This document shows positions 39,919 to 49,823 of a DNA stretch of 64,000 nucleotides, in pieces; positions within the stretch are counted from its first letter, which is position 1; each line of letters opens with the position of its first letter. This stretch comes from Pseudomonadota bacterium. GTDB taxonomy: Bacteria > Pseudomonadota > Gammaproteobacteria > UBA9214. The stretch lies in contig JAWLAI010000006.1 in assembly GCA_041395565.1 (NCBI GenBank), positions 1-64,000 of the forward strand, written 5' to 3'. Both the position numbers and the translations under genes were made by a program. The notes beneath the pieces are model-generated. The model had not been told where the DNA came from. It saw only the letters and a program-made list of their open reading frames with translations, and made no database searches.

Positions 39919-41621
39919 GGCACCTTCCGGCTGTGCTGCAGCACGTCGTCGAGCCGCGCCACCGTACGGTCGCGCTCGGCATCGGAAAGACCGAGGATCT
40001 CCTGCAGCGCGATGCCCACGTGCGGCAGGTAGAGTTCGATATGCGTGCGCCGCTCGTACTCGCGCCTGAGCCGGTGTTCCTGGCGCAGGTACTCAGCCAG
40101 CTTGCGGGCGCAGGCCTGCAGGCCGAGCCTCAGCTCGCGGACGATCTCCGGATAGGGCGCGATCGCCTCCTTCGCCTCGGAGGTGAACGGCACCCAGACC
40201 GAAGCCACGTGCACCAGGATCGCCAGCGGCGCGACAGGCAGCGCGCCCTTCGGCTGTTGCAGGCCGTAGTTCTTCCAGTTGGTCTGCGTCACGGCACGGG
40301 TGATGGCGCAGCCCTCCTGCTGGTAGAGCAGCGGCACCCGGTTGGCGAAGCGCAGCAGGTGGACCGGCGCATCGGCCTGCAGGGCGAGCGCCTCCGCCGT
40401 CTGCTTGTGCGCCGCGGCCTTGCGGATGCGGCCGTCCGCAGCCAGCGCGAGGTCGGCTCCGCCCGGGCGGCCATAGGCCAGCCCCACCTCCACCTGGAAG
40501 GGATTGCCGCGGTACACCGCGGGCGGGCGCGTCTTCACGACATAGAATTCGGCGTCGATCTCCTTGCGCAAACCCTCGTACAGCCGGTCTTCGCCGATGG
40601 GCACGATGCAGTCGGTGCGCGGCGCGCTCACCGGCACCTTGCGGATGGCACGGAAGAGCGACTGCGCCTGCACGTGCGCGATGCGCTTCGGCAGCGAGCG
40701 CGCGGTCAGCCTGCGCCCGGCCTGCGCCACGATCTCCCGGGCCGTCTTGCGCCCCACCCGCGAGAACTCGGACTCCAGGAACTGCAGCAGCGTCTTGCTG
40801 CGGGTGTGGCTCAGCATCTGGATCAGCGCACCCAGCTCGATACCGTGCGGATGCGGCTTGACCTCGGTCGGCCGCGGCGGCAGCACGGTCGTGCTGCGCA
40901 TGTATTCGGCCGTCTCGCCGTGCGGCCCCTGGAAACGGAAGCTGACGTGCGGGTTGGCGATGGCGGTCTGCTTCAGGTACATCGCCACGGAGTGCACGCC
41001 CTTCTGGTAGCGCCCCTCGATCTCCACCGCCACCCGCGTGCCGTGCGGGCGGTCCCACTCGATCCGCTTCCTGCCGTGCAGCTCGGGCCTGTTCTTCGCG
41101 GTATCGATGGTGACGTACAGCTCGCTGGCGGTTGGCTCGTCCGCGACGCGGCTGATCACGTGCAGCGACTTGCCGGTGGTGAGCTGCGCATACATGCACG
41201 CCGCCGAGATGCCCATACCCTGCTGGCCGCGCGACTGGCTCAGCTTGTGAAAGCGCGAACCGTACAAGAGCTTACCGAAGATGCGCGCGATCTGGCTCTC
41301 CAGGATGCCGGGGCCGTTGTCCTCGACCACGACGTGAAAGATATTGTCGTAGTAATCCTCGATCTCGACCCGGATCCCGGGGAGGATGCCCGCCTCCTCG
41401 CAGGCATCCAGCGCATTGTCCACCGCCTCCTTGACCGTGATCAGCAGCGCCTTGGCGGGCGCATCGAATCCGAGCAGGTGGCGGTTCTTGAGGAAGAACT
41501 CGGAGACCGAGATATCGCGCTGCCGGGCGGCGAGTTCGTAGGCGGTGCTGTAGGTGGGCTCTGCTTTCGGCATCGATTGATTATCTTTGGCAGCACTGGC
41601 TGATACAGACATTGCCGGCAT
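39915..41621 (-). CDS. top6B: DNA topoisomerase VI subunit B
   Basis: The ATP-binding GHKL subunit: N box EAVDNALDA (65-73), DNGPGI (101-106) and RGQQGMGISA (131-140), then an H2TH-like middle and transducer domain. ISVSEFFLKNRHLLGFD is the typical N-terminal start. 568 residues is slightly above the archaeal length of about 530. The start could be 41621, 41612 or 41573; none has a strong ribosome binding site. It heads the two-gene operon with subunit A; direct ATTATCAAA repeats lie upstream. Confidence 0.92.
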   Translation of the reverse strand: MPAMSVSASAAKDNQSMPKAEPTYSTAYELAARQRDISVSEFFLKNRHLLGFDAPAKALLITVKEAVDNALDACEEAGILPGIRVEIEDYYDNIFHVVVEDNGPGILESQIARIFGKLLYGSRFHKLSQSRGQQGMGISAACMYAQLTTGKSLHVISRVADEPTASELYVTIDTAKNRPELHGRKRIEWDRPHGTRVAVEIEGRYQKGVHSVAMYLKQTAIANPHVSFRFQGPHGETAEYMRSTTVLPPRPTEVKPHPHGIELGALIQMLSHTRSKTLLQFLESEFSRVGRKTAREIVAQAGRRLTARSLPKRIAHVQAQSLFRAIRKVPVSAPRTDCIVPIGEDRLYEGLRKEIDAEFYVVKTRPPAVYRGNPFQVEVGLAYGRPGGADLALAADGRIRKAAAHKQTAEALALQADAPVHLLRFANRVPLLYQQEGCAITRAVTQTNWKNYGLQQPKGALPVAPLAILVHVASVWVPFTSEAKEAIAPYPEIVRELRLGLQACARKLAEYLRQEHRLRREYERRTHIELYLPHVGIALQEILGLSDAERDRTVARLDDVLQHSRKVP

Positions 41622-41635
41622 TGATTGCTCTGGCG

Positions 41636-41685
41636 ATTATCAAACTAGCATTTTTGAGCACCGGCCGCAGAAAATCATTATCAAA
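41636..41685. promoter_or_regulatory. pair of ATTATCAAA direct repeats between top6B and nth
   Basis: ATTATCAAA occurs at 41636-41644 and again at 41677-41685, 41 bases apart (about four helical turns), in an AT-rich patch between the divergent topoisomerase VI and endonuclease III genes. ATTATC recurs at 41580. The spacing on one face of the helix would suit cooperative binding; it may also reflect simple AT-richness. Confidence 0.3.
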
Positions 41686-41843
41686 TCGCATCCGTAAACT
41701 CGCATCCCTGAGCCATCGTTACCGGGTACCTGGTTTCGCGTGCAAACCCGCTCCATCGCCCTCGCGCATTGCAAATCCACCCGCCTCCTGCAATCCTGCA
41801 TGTCAGGATACCCTACCCGGCACCGGCTGCCACAGGAACGCCC

Positions 41844-42473
41844 ATGACCGACGCGCGCAGGATCACCCGGGCGCTGCTGCGACATTACCCGGAAGCGGGG
41901 CTCGCCCTGCACTACAAAACACCGCTGCAGCTGCTCGTTGCCGTGATCCTCTCGGCGCAGTGCACGGACGCGCGCGTGAACGAGGTGACACGCACGCTGT
42001 TCCGGAAGTACAAGCAGGCCGCCGACTTTGCCGGTGCGGACCTGGCCACCTTCGAGCAGGAGATCCGGCCGACCGGTTTCTACCGCAACAAGGCGAAGAC
42101 CGTGATCAAGTGCTGCCAGCAGCTGGTGGCCGCACACCAGGGCAAGGTGCCGGCGGACGCGGAGGCACTGACCCAACTCGCCGGTGTGGGGCACAAGACC
42201 GCGAACATGGTGCTGGGCAACGCCTTCGGCGCGCAGGCGATCGCGGTGGACACCCATGTCGCGCGCGTGAGCCGGCGCCTGGGACTGGCACGGGAAGCGC
42301 GCGCCGAGCGCATCGAACAGGAGCTGATGGCGGTCATCCCCCGGGACCGCTGGACGGCCTTCAGCAATGCGCTGATCCTGCACGGCCGGGAGACCTGCAC
42401 GGCGCGCAAACCGCGCTGTTGCGAATGCTGCCTGTACGCGGAGTGCGGCTGGCCGGAGAAGCCGGACTGCTGA
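41844..42473 (+). CDS. nth: endonuclease III
   Basis: A bifunctional DNA glycosylase/AP lyase for oxidised pyrimidines. The helix-hairpin-helix LAGVGHKTANMV carries the catalytic K118, and D136 is in AVDTHVAR. The [4Fe-4S] loop is C185-X6-C192-X2-C195-X5-C201. The 209-residue length is typical. ATG 41844 is selected over the longer frame from 41769 because family homology begins at TDARRITRALL. It is divergent from the topoisomerase VI operon. Confidence 0.96.
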   Translation: MTDARRITRALLRHYPEAGLALHYKTPLQLLVAVILSAQCTDARVNEVTRTLFRKYKQAADFAGADLATFEQEIRPTGFYRNKAKTVIKCCQQLVAAHQGKVPADAEALTQLAGVGHKTANMVLGNAFGAQAIAVDTHVARVSRRLGLAREARAERIEQELMAVIPRDRWTAFSNALILHGRETCTARKPRCCECCLYAECGWPEKPDC

Positions 42474-42872
42474 CGACGCCGGCGCATGCGCTGCGGGCCC
42501 TTTGCCCAGATGCCGCGGCCAGGTAGCGGACGATGCCGCCCGGGAACGCGATCGCGCCCAGAATCCGCGCTTTATTGTTATTTTTCAACATAATACAAGG
42601 AATTCGCGGCGCCACCCGGAACGCCGGCGGCGGGCACCCGGGCAAGCGCGCCCGACCGGGGCCACGGTCACAGCCGCGCCCCGGCGCGCATTCGGGGCTG
42701 CCGTAGACCGCGTGCCGTAAGCAAACCGTAATATTCGGTGAGTAGACTGCTTCACAGGTCAGCAGAACCGCCCCTGGCGATCCCGCCGCCCGGCTGTCAG
42801 CAGCGGCGCGGCATACATGCCGGGCACATGCACTGGCCCTGCGCCCTCACCTTCCGGTATGTTTGCATCCCC
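42474..42872. other. intergenic region upstream of the glycan cluster
   Basis: About 400 bases. An AT-rich patch (TTGTTATTTTTCAACATAAT near 42573) could hold the promoter of the glycosyltransferase cluster. No RNA gene, repeat or convincing frame is seen. Confidence 0.4.
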
Positions 42873-43595
42873 ATGGACCTGTCAGTCGTCATCCCGGTCA
42901 AGAACGAACAGGACAATATTCTCCCGCTGCTGGGCGAGATCCACGCGGCGCTGGAAGACCGCTACGACTACGAGGTGATCTACGTCGACGACGGCAGCAC
43001 CGACACCACGCCCGCGATCCTCGCCGGCGCACGCGCCACCTATCCGCGTCTGCGGGTACTGCGCCACGACGCCAGCTGCGGCCAGAGCACGGCGGTACGT
43101 ACCGGGGTGAAGGCCGCCCGTGCCGGCTGGATCGCCACCCTGGACGGCGACGGCCAGAACGACCCGGCGGATATCCCCGGCCTGATGGCGGTGATCCAGG
43201 CACCGGAGCGGGCGCCCGACCTGAAGCTGGTGGCCGGCTGGCGCAAGACCCGGCGCGACACCTGGCTGAAACGGATCTCCTCGAAGGTCGCGAACGCGGT
43301 GCGGGGCGGCCTGCTGCGGGACCGCACGCCGGACACCGGCTGCGGCCTGAAGCTGTTCGAACGCGAACTCTTTCTCGATCTCCCCTATTTCGATCACATG
43401 CACCGGTTCCTGCCGGCGCTGGCGCTGCGCGCCGGCGCCACGGTGCAGTCGGTGGAGGTCCATCACCGCCAGCGCGAGCGCGGCAGCAGCAAGTACGGCC
43501 TGCACAACCGGCTCTGGGTCGGCATCGTCGACCTGTTCGGCGTCGCCTGGCTGCAGCGCCGCGCGAAGCGGCCGGTCGCGCATGAAGTCGAATAG
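42873..43595 (+). CDS. family 2 glycosyltransferase (dolichyl-phosphate mannosyltransferase-like)
   Basis: A 240-residue GT-A enzyme with SVVIPVKNE at the start, DDGSTD (39-44) and the metal site DGDGQND (91-97). The pattern matches polyprenyl-phosphate sugar synthases, which make a lipid-linked sugar at the inner face of the membrane. It has no C-terminal membrane helices. It overlaps the next gene by 14 bases and is followed by a GT39 enzyme that would use a lipid-linked donor, so the two likely form one pathway. Confidence 0.88.
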   Translation: MDLSVVIPVKNEQDNILPLLGEIHAALEDRYDYEVIYVDDGSTDTTPAILAGARATYPRLRVLRHDASCGQSTAVRTGVKAARAGWIATLDGDGQNDPADIPGLMAVIQAPERAPDLKLVAGWRKTRRDTWLKRISSKVANAVRGGLLRDRTPDTGCGLKLFERELFLDLPYFDHMHRFLPALALRAGATVQSVEVHHRQRERGSSKYGLHNRLWVGIVDLFGVAWLQRRAKRPVAHEVE

Positions 43596-44307
43596 CACCC
43601 CGCGTATGTCCAGACTCAATCCGCAGGTCTTTCTCAACGGACTGTTGCTGATCGTCACCCTGGCGGGCATCGCCTGGCTGGTGGAGATCACCCCGGTGCG
43701 CTCGCTGCTGGACAAGGCCTGGATCGAGCAGGCGGTGCTGGGTCAGGGCATTCGTGGCGAGGTGCTGTTTCTCGGCGCCGGGGCGCTGGCCGTCGCGCTC
43801 GGCGCACCCCGCCAGATCGTGAGCTTTCTCGCCGGCTACGCCTTCGGTATCGCGCTGGGCACGGCACTGGGGTTGACGGCGACACTGGCCGGCTGTCTGC
43901 TGAACTTCACCTACGCGCGCTGGTTCGGACGCGCCCTGGTCACGGCGAAGTTCCGCGAGCGCGTGCACCGCATCGAGGCGTTCGTGCGCGGCAATACCTT
44001 CCAGATGACACTGTTGATCCGGCTGCTGCCGGTCGGCAACAACCTGGTGACCAACCTTGCCGCCGGCGTGGCCGGTGTACGCGCCACGCCCTTCCTGCTC
44101 GGCTCGGCACTCGGCTACATCCCGCAGACCTTCGTGTTCGCGCTGATCGGCAGCGGCATCAGCGTCGACCCGCTCTACCGCACCGCAATCGGCGCAACCC
44201 TGTTCCTGCTCTCCGGCGTGCTCGGCATCCAGCTGTTCCGCCGGCTCCGCCACGGTCGGCGCCTGGACGCGGCGCTGGAGCAGGAACTCGGCGTGGAAGA
44301 CACCTGA
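43582..44307 (+). CDS. TVP38/TMEM64 (DedA-like, VTT domain) membrane protein
   Basis: A 241-residue protein with about five to six hydrophobic segments and the VTT/SNARE-associated motif: GAPRQIVSFLAGYAFG (about 73-88), then FRERVHRIEAFVRGNTFQMTLLIRLLPVGNN and GYIPQTFVFALIGSG. DedA-superfamily members include lipid transporters for undecaprenyl phosphate; a carrier-recycling role fits its position between two glycosyltransferases, as inference. The start may be 43582 (overlapping the GT2 gene) or 43606. Confidence 0.82.
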   Translation: MKSNSTPRMSRLNPQVFLNGLLLIVTLAGIAWLVEITPVRSLLDKAWIEQAVLGQGIRGEVLFLGAGALAVALGAPRQIVSFLAGYAFGIALGTALGLTATLAGCLLNFTYARWFGRALVTAKFRERVHRIEAFVRGNTFQMTLLIRLLPVGNNLVTNLAAGVAGVRATPFLLGSALGYIPQTFVFALIGSGISVDPLYRTAIGATLFLLSGVLGIQLFRRLRHGRRLDAALEQELGVEDT

Positions 44308-44322
44308 GTCCTGCACCGGGGT

Positions 44323-45900
44323 ATGACTGCAGCGGATCGTAATGCAGTCGGACAATGCGCGGTTGCACGCGAACGGAGTACGGGCTGGCTGCCCGTCGTG
44401 GCACTGCTGCTGGCCGCGGCCGGCTCCCTCCTGACGTTCACCAACCTCGGCGGCAAGGTCTACTGGCACGACGAGACCTACTCCTCGCTGCGGGTGTTCG
44501 GTCACACCGGTGCCGAGTACTACGACAGCATGTTCGATGGCGCCATCCATACACCGGCTGAATTGCAGCGCCTGCAGCATATCGATGAAAGCCTGGGTCT
44601 GGAGGCCACCTTCCGGGCCCTGGCCAGCCGTCCCGAGCATCCACCCCTGTATTACCTGCTGGCCAGGCTGTGGTCCGTACTGTTCACCGATCCGGTCATC
44701 GCGTTGCGCAGCCTCGCGGCCGTCTTCGCACTGCTGATGCTGCCCGCTGCCTACGCATTCAGCCGGGAGCTGTTCGTCGACCCGCGCGTCGCATGGGTCG
44801 CCGTCGCCCTGCTCGCGGTCTCGCCGCTGCATCTGTTGTATGCGCAGGAGGCACGCCAGTATTCGCTCTGGTGCCTGGCCATCCTGCTTTCCGGTACCGC
44901 CCTGCTGCGTGCGCTACGCAGCGGGCGGCGCCTGGATTTGCTGCTGTATGCATGCGCTATCGCGCTCGGCCTGTACGCCCACATCCTGTTCGCCGTCGCG
45001 GTTTTTGCCCATGCCGCCTACCTGGCGCTGCAGCGACGTGCGTATGCACGGCAGGCACTCCAGGGCTGCGCCCTGGCACTGGCCGGCGGCGTGCTGGCGT
45101 TCCTGCCCTGGGCCCTGCTGTTTCTGACGGCACTGCCTGACGTGGCCCGGGTGATCGGCTGGATGGAGCGCCCGCTCGCCATATCCGCGCTTATGCTGAG
45201 CTGGGCGACCAGCATCAACCGGGTATTCTTCGACTTCCCCGGCAGCATCGTGCTCGCGCCGGTGAGCCTGGGACTGGTGACCGCGGCGCTGGTCCTGCTC
45301 GTGCGACGCACACCACCACAGCACTGGCTGCTGCCGGCGCTGCTGCTGGCAGTCACCGCCGGCGTCGTGATCGTGCCGGACCTGCTGGATGAAGGCCGGC
45401 GTTCTCTGCATACCCGCTATCTGCTGCCCGCGCTGCTGATGCTGCAGCTGGGCGTAGCCTGGCTGATCGGCTGCAACCTCGTGCTGCGCACGCGCCGGGG
45501 CATGCTCGCCGCGGCGGCAGCCCTGCTGCTGGTCGGCGGCGGCCTGGCCTCGCAGCTGGCCATCGTTGCCTCCAATCAATGGTGGAACAAAGGCTTCAGC
45601 GCCGGGAATGCCGACATCGCCGCCCGCATCAATGCCGCGGAGCGACCCCTGCTGATCAGTACCATGGGAGAAGTCAATCCGGGCGAGCTGCTCTCCCTCA
45701 GCTACTATCTGAAGGACCAGGCACGCCTGCTGCTGCTGCATGACTACAAGCTGCCGGAACTGCCCGCCGGATTCGACCGCTATTTCGTCCTGCGCGCGAT
45801 CTGGGACACGGCGCAGGCGCAGCAACGGGGTTACCGACTGGAACGCCTGACCCGGGACCGGGTCCTGTGGGAGCTGCACCATGATGAATCGCACCGATAG
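44323..45900 (+). CDS. GT39-family membrane glycosyltransferase (ArnT/PMT-like)
   Basis: A 525-residue polytopic GT-C enzyme with about eleven to thirteen membrane segments. The first periplasmic loop has the catalytic acidic pair D50-E51 in WHDETYSSLRV, and EHPPLYYLLARLW and YAQEARQYSLW are further family motifs. Such enzymes move a sugar from a polyprenyl-phosphate donor to lipid or protein at the periplasmic face. The upstream GT2 gene could make the donor. The end overlaps the acyltransferase start by 20 bases. Confidence 0.87.
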   Translation: MTAADRNAVGQCAVARERSTGWLPVVALLLAAAGSLLTFTNLGGKVYWHDETYSSLRVFGHTGAEYYDSMFDGAIHTPAELQRLQHIDESLGLEATFRALASRPEHPPLYYLLARLWSVLFTDPVIALRSLAAVFALLMLPAAYAFSRELFVDPRVAWVAVALLAVSPLHLLYAQEARQYSLWCLAILLSGTALLRALRSGRRLDLLLYACAIALGLYAHILFAVAVFAHAAYLALQRRAYARQALQGCALALAGGVLAFLPWALLFLTALPDVARVIGWMERPLAISALMLSWATSINRVFFDFPGSIVLAPVSLGLVTAALVLLVRRTPPQHWLLPALLLAVTAGVVIVPDLLDEGRRSLHTRYLLPALLMLQLGVAWLIGCNLVLRTRRGMLAAAAALLLVGGGLASQLAIVASNQWWNKGFSAGNADIAARINAAERPLLISTMGEVNPGELLSLSYYLKDQARLLLLHDYKLPELPAGFDRYFVLRAIWDTAQAQQRGYRLERLTRDRVLWELHHDESHR

Positions 45901-46936
45901 TGCACCCGGCGACGCGCCGGCCGGGGGCAGGGCCCCGCAGCCGGACAGCGCCAACGCAGGCCGGGATGCGGCCATCGATTTCCTGCGTGCTGCCGGCATC
46001 CTCTACATCGTCGGTTACTGGCACCTAGTGCCCTACACGCAGTCCTTTCCCGGCTATGGGAACATCTACACCGAGTTCCTCAAGGACATTGCACTCGGCA
46101 GCTTCGTGTTCTGCTCCGGCGTGCTGCTTGCCCGCCGCCCGCTCGCGCCGTCCTGGTCCGCGCTGGCCGCGTTCTACCGGCGGCGCGTCCTGCGTATCTA
46201 CCCGCTGTACGTGATCGCGCTGCTGCTCTTCGGCGTCGCCGGCCTGGCCAGTCAGGCCGTGGTGCTGAACGCGCTGCTGTTAATGTCCATGTTCCTGCCA
46301 CCGGCGCCCTATACCCTCTGGTTCGTGTGCATGATCATGACCTTCTACCTGCTGACGCCGCCGCTGCTGTGGCTGGCCGAGTACCCGTACGCCTTGCTGC
46401 TCGCCGGTTCCACCCTGCTGGCACTGGGAAGTGCCTGGCACCTGGCGGTGCATCCACTGGACACACGCCTGCTCCAGTACCTGCCGTGTTTTCTGGCGGG
46501 CATCGCCTGGACACGTATGCCGGCGCTGGCCGGCGCCTGCGCCAGACGCAGCGTGCTCGTGCTGGGTGTGCTGGTCGCGGCCTTTCTGTGGTACCGCGTG
46601 CTGTACGGACAGGGGCTGGAGGCCGCCCTCGGCCGGATCCCGGCCATCCTAGCCGGCACCGTGCTGCTGTACCAGAGCAGCGTGCGCCAGGCGGGATACC
46701 TGCGCGCGCGGTGGCTCACGCATCTCGCCTATGCCAGCTTCTGCATTTACCTGTTCCACCGCCCGGTCTTTCATTATCTGATCGGGCTGCACTTCCCGGA
46801 AGACGCCTGGCTACGGCTGGCCTGGCTGCTCGGCGTGGCATTGCCGCTGACCGTGGTACTGGCCTACGCCGTGCAGACGAGCTATGACCGCCTGCTCGGC
46901 TACTTGCAGCCGGCGCGCACGCCCGCGGGACCGTGA
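45881..46936 (+). CDS. acyltransferase 3 family membrane protein
   Basis: A 351-residue integral membrane acyltransferase (ten or so helices). AAIDFLRAAGILYIVGYWH near residue 30 contains the family D-x-x-R and catalytic-His region, and RRVLRIYPLYVIAL the RxxR-like follow-up. Such enzymes O-acetylate or acylate cell-surface sugars using acyl-CoA. Its 20-base overlap with the GT39 gene implies it decorates the product of the same cluster. Confidence 0.87.
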   Translation: MMNRTDSAPGDAPAGGRAPQPDSANAGRDAAIDFLRAAGILYIVGYWHLVPYTQSFPGYGNIYTEFLKDIALGSFVFCSGVLLARRPLAPSWSALAAFYRRRVLRIYPLYVIALLLFGVAGLASQAVVLNALLLMSMFLPPAPYTLWFVCMIMTFYLLTPPLLWLAEYPYALLLAGSTLLALGSAWHLAVHPLDTRLLQYLPCFLAGIAWTRMPALAGACARRSVLVLGVLVAAFLWYRVLYGQGLEAALGRIPAILAGTVLLYQSSVRQAGYLRARWLTHLAYASFCIYLFHRPVFHYLIGLHFPEDAWLRLAWLLGVALPLTVVLAYAVQTSYDRLLGYLQPARTPAGP

Positions 46937-46963
46937 CCGCGCCGCGGGTCGTGCGGGCGCCGG

Positions 46964-47827
46964 CTAACGCTCATCGCCCTCGCGCCACTGGCGGCGGTTG
47001 ATCGCATAGCCCCGCACCCCGCCGACGAAAGGGATCGCCAGCATGCCCGGCAGCCAGCTGCACCAGCGCTGGCTGCGGAAGGTGTGGATGCCGATGGTCA
47101 TGCCCGTATGGCCGGCGCGCGGCTGGGCGCGGTAGGTGCCGAACAGGCGGTCCCACCAGGGCAGGTTGAAGCCGAAATTGCTGTTGGTCTCGTCGTCCGC
47201 GACGGAGTGGTGCACGCGGTGCATGTCCGGCGTGACCAGCACCAGCCGCAGCAGCCGGTCGATGCGTGATGGGATGCGGACGTTGCTGTGATTGAACATG
47301 GCCGTCGCGTTCAGCAGCGCCTCGAACACGATCACGGCAACCAGCGGCGGGCCCAGCAGCAGGATCACCGCGAACTTGATCAGCATGGACAGCAGGATCT
47401 CCAGCGGATGGAAGCGCGCCCCCGTGGTCACGTCGATGTCGAGGTCGGCGTGATGCACGCGATGCAGGCGCCACAGCAAAGGCACCGCGTGCACCATCAC
47501 GTGCTGCAGCCAGATGCAGAAGTCGAGCACCACGAGCGCCGCCACGAACGCCACCCAGGGCGGCACCGTGACGTAGTTGAACAGGCCCCAGCCCTGCGTA
47601 GCGGCAAATACCGCCATACCCACCGCGGCGGCGGGAAACAGCAGCCGCAGGATGAGACTGTTGAGGAACACCAGGCCGAGGTTGCTGGCCCAGCGCACGG
47701 CCTTCGGCGCCTGCAGGCGCCGCCGGGGTGCGAGCAGTTCCCACACCGCCATGACGGCGAACACGCCCAGGAAGCAACCCAGGCGGATCGTGACCTCGTG
47801 GTCCAGGATGAAATCGTTCAGGTTCAT
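46964..47827 (-). CDS. sterol desaturase/fatty-acid hydroxylase superfamily protein
   Basis: A 287-residue membrane di-iron enzyme. Histidine clusters: H109-x3-H113 (LQHVMVH), HRVHH (122-126), a later HSN and MHRVHHSVADDE, the eight-His pattern of the superfamily. Hydrophobic helices lie at about 15-30, 50-76 and 90-107, with an amphipathic middle. It hydroxylates or desaturates a lipid; the substrate is unknown. It converges on the acyltransferase gene with 27 bases between. Confidence 0.88.
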   Translation of the reverse strand: MNLNDFILDHEVTIRLGCFLGVFAVMAVWELLAPRRRLQAPKAVRWASNLGLVFLNSLILRLLFPAAAVGMAVFAATQGWGLFNYVTVPPWVAFVAALVVLDFCIWLQHVMVHAVPLLWRLHRVHHADLDIDVTTGARFHPLEILLSMLIKFAVILLLGPPLVAVIVFEALLNATAMFNHSNVRIPSRIDRLLRLVLVTPDMHRVHHSVADDETNSNFGFNLPWWDRLFGTYRAQPRAGHTGMTIGIHTFRSQRWCSWLPGMLAIPFVGGVRGYAINRRQWREGDER

Positions 47828-48046
47828 GTCCCACCGCCCCGCCCTGCGTCCTTCACTGTGCCCGCCCGGCGCCGAGCCAAGCGGCGCACCCCGTTTTCGA
47901 TACTATAACAGCCGCTTGCGGCCCGGTCCGGCGCTAAAGCGGGCGCCCGCACACCCGATAACCGCTAGAGCACCCGGATGCGCGGCGGACACCGCGCAGC
48001 ACCCGGGTGCTTGCCGCACCGACAACGCCACGGGTAGACTGAAATC

Positions 48047-48448
48047 GTGAACCACCTGCAGCGCCAAATCCATCGCCACCGGCGATATCTCTGGCTCCTG
48101 ATGGCCGCGCTGTGCCTGCTGCAGGTCCTGCCACTGCACCTGCACCTGCACCACACCGATCACGCCGGTGCGGGCAGCCTCGCGCATGCCGCCGACGTGC
48201 ACATCGCGACCAGCCCGGACGACCGGGAGCACCATCGCGACGCGCATGTCATCGATCTCGATGCCAGCAGCATCATCAAGTCGCCGGACAGCGATCCCGT
48301 TGTCCCGCTGCAGTGGCTTTGCCTGTTCACGCTCGCGTTCATGCTACGCGTCCGCTACCGGCAGGTCCGCCCCGTCACGACGGCGGCGCCACCGCCACGA
48401 CCTCGCTACCTCGCGTTCGCACCCCAGCGCGCACCGCCGCGCGCCTGA
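48047..48448 (+). CDS. His-rich membrane protein upstream of czcCBA
   Basis: A 133-residue protein: basic N-terminus, a hydrophobic helix (about 14-29), a His/Asp-rich stretch (HLHLHHTDH and later REHHRDAH), and a second helix (about 88-101) before a Pro/Arg-rich tail. The start is GTG at 48047. Its place 110 bases before the efflux operon, same strand, and the metal-ligand-like residues suggest a periplasmic metal-binding role. No family name can be assigned. Confidence 0.6.
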   Translation: MNHLQRQIHRHRRYLWLLMAALCLLQVLPLHLHLHHTDHAGAGSLAHAADVHIATSPDDREHHRDAHVIDLDASSIIKSPDSDPVVPLQWLCLFTLAFMLRVRYRQVRPVTTAAPPPRPRYLAFAPQRAPPRA

Positions 48449-48561
48449 CGCTCCCGTACCGGCATGGCACCGCGCCATGACCGTTCGCGCCTGCCGCCGG
48501 CAGGATCGTCAACCTGAATCGCGCCGTAACACATCCGCTGCGGCCGGGAGAATCCGGACCC

Positions 48562-49823
48562 ATGAGACAACGCCTGCTGGTATGGACGGCGGCATGCTGT
48601 GCGCTGCTCACGCTCTGCAGCGGCAATGCCGCGCCGGACGCTGCCGGCCTCACCCTGGACGAGGCGCTCGCGCGGGTGCTGGAACGCAACCCGACCCTGC
48701 AGGCCGCAGGCCTCGCCAGCCGTGCGGCCGCGGCGCGCATCCGCCAAGCCGCGCAGCCCAATCCCTGGCGCGCCGGGCTCGAATTGGAAAACTTCGCGGG
48801 CAACGGCGCCACGCGCGGCATCGCCGCGCTCGAGACGACACTGAGCCTGTCGCGCGTGCTGCAGACCGGGGCGCAGCCGCGGCTGCGCGGTGAACTGGCG
48901 CGACAGGAAGCGGCCCTGCTCGACACCGAGCAGGAAGGGCAACGGCTCGACCTGCTGGCCGACGGCGCACAGCGTTTCATTGCCGTGGCGGCCACGCAGG
49001 CCCGCGTGCAGATCGCGGCAGCCGCACGGGACGCGGCCGCGCTCACCCTGGCGGCCGTGGAGCGCCGCGTCCACGCCGGCAAGTCGGCGGACGCCGAGCG
49101 CGCGACGGCGGCGATCGCGCTGGCGCGCGCCGAACTGGACCTGGCCGGTGTGGACAGCGAGTTCGAGAGCGCACGCCAGGCGCTGGCCACGACCTGGGGC
49201 GAGACGGCACCCGACTTCGACCGCGTGGCGGCAGACCTGTACGACCTGCCGGCAGTGGCTCCCTACGCCACGCTGGAGACCTGGCTCGCGCACAACCCGG
49301 ACCTTGCGCGCTACGCCACCACGGCACGTATCAACGCGGCGCGCGCGCAACTCGCCCGCGCCGCGCGCCGCCCCGATGTTGAACTGGCCGCCGGCGTGCG
49401 CCACCTGAGCGAACCTAACGATACGGCGCTGGTGCTTTCCGCCAGCCTCCCGCTCGGCGCGGCGCGGCGCGCCGGACCGGCCATCGACGAGGCCGAGGCG
49501 CAGACGCTACGCGAACCGCTGCTCGCGGAGGAACGCCGGCTGGCGCTGCACAGCACGCTGTTCGCGCTGCACCGGCAGCTCGCGCACGGCCGAGCGGCCG
49601 TCGCCATCCTGCGCGAGCGCATCATACCGGCCGCCACCCGGGCGCTGGACGATTACCGGCGCGGCTACGACGCCGGGCGCTATGCCTGGCTGGAACTGGT
49701 CAACGCCCAGGACACCTTGCGCGACGCGCAGCGCGAACTGCTCGATACGGCCGCGTCCTGGCACCGCACCCGCATCGAACTCGACCGCCTCACGGGCGGC
49801 CGGCTGCTGACAGGAGACGCATC

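Noticed and set aside
42898..44832. 644-codon minus-strand frame opposite the glycan cluster
   Set aside because: Gln/Arg-rich shadow without motifs; the opposite strand has GT2, VTT and GT39 signatures.
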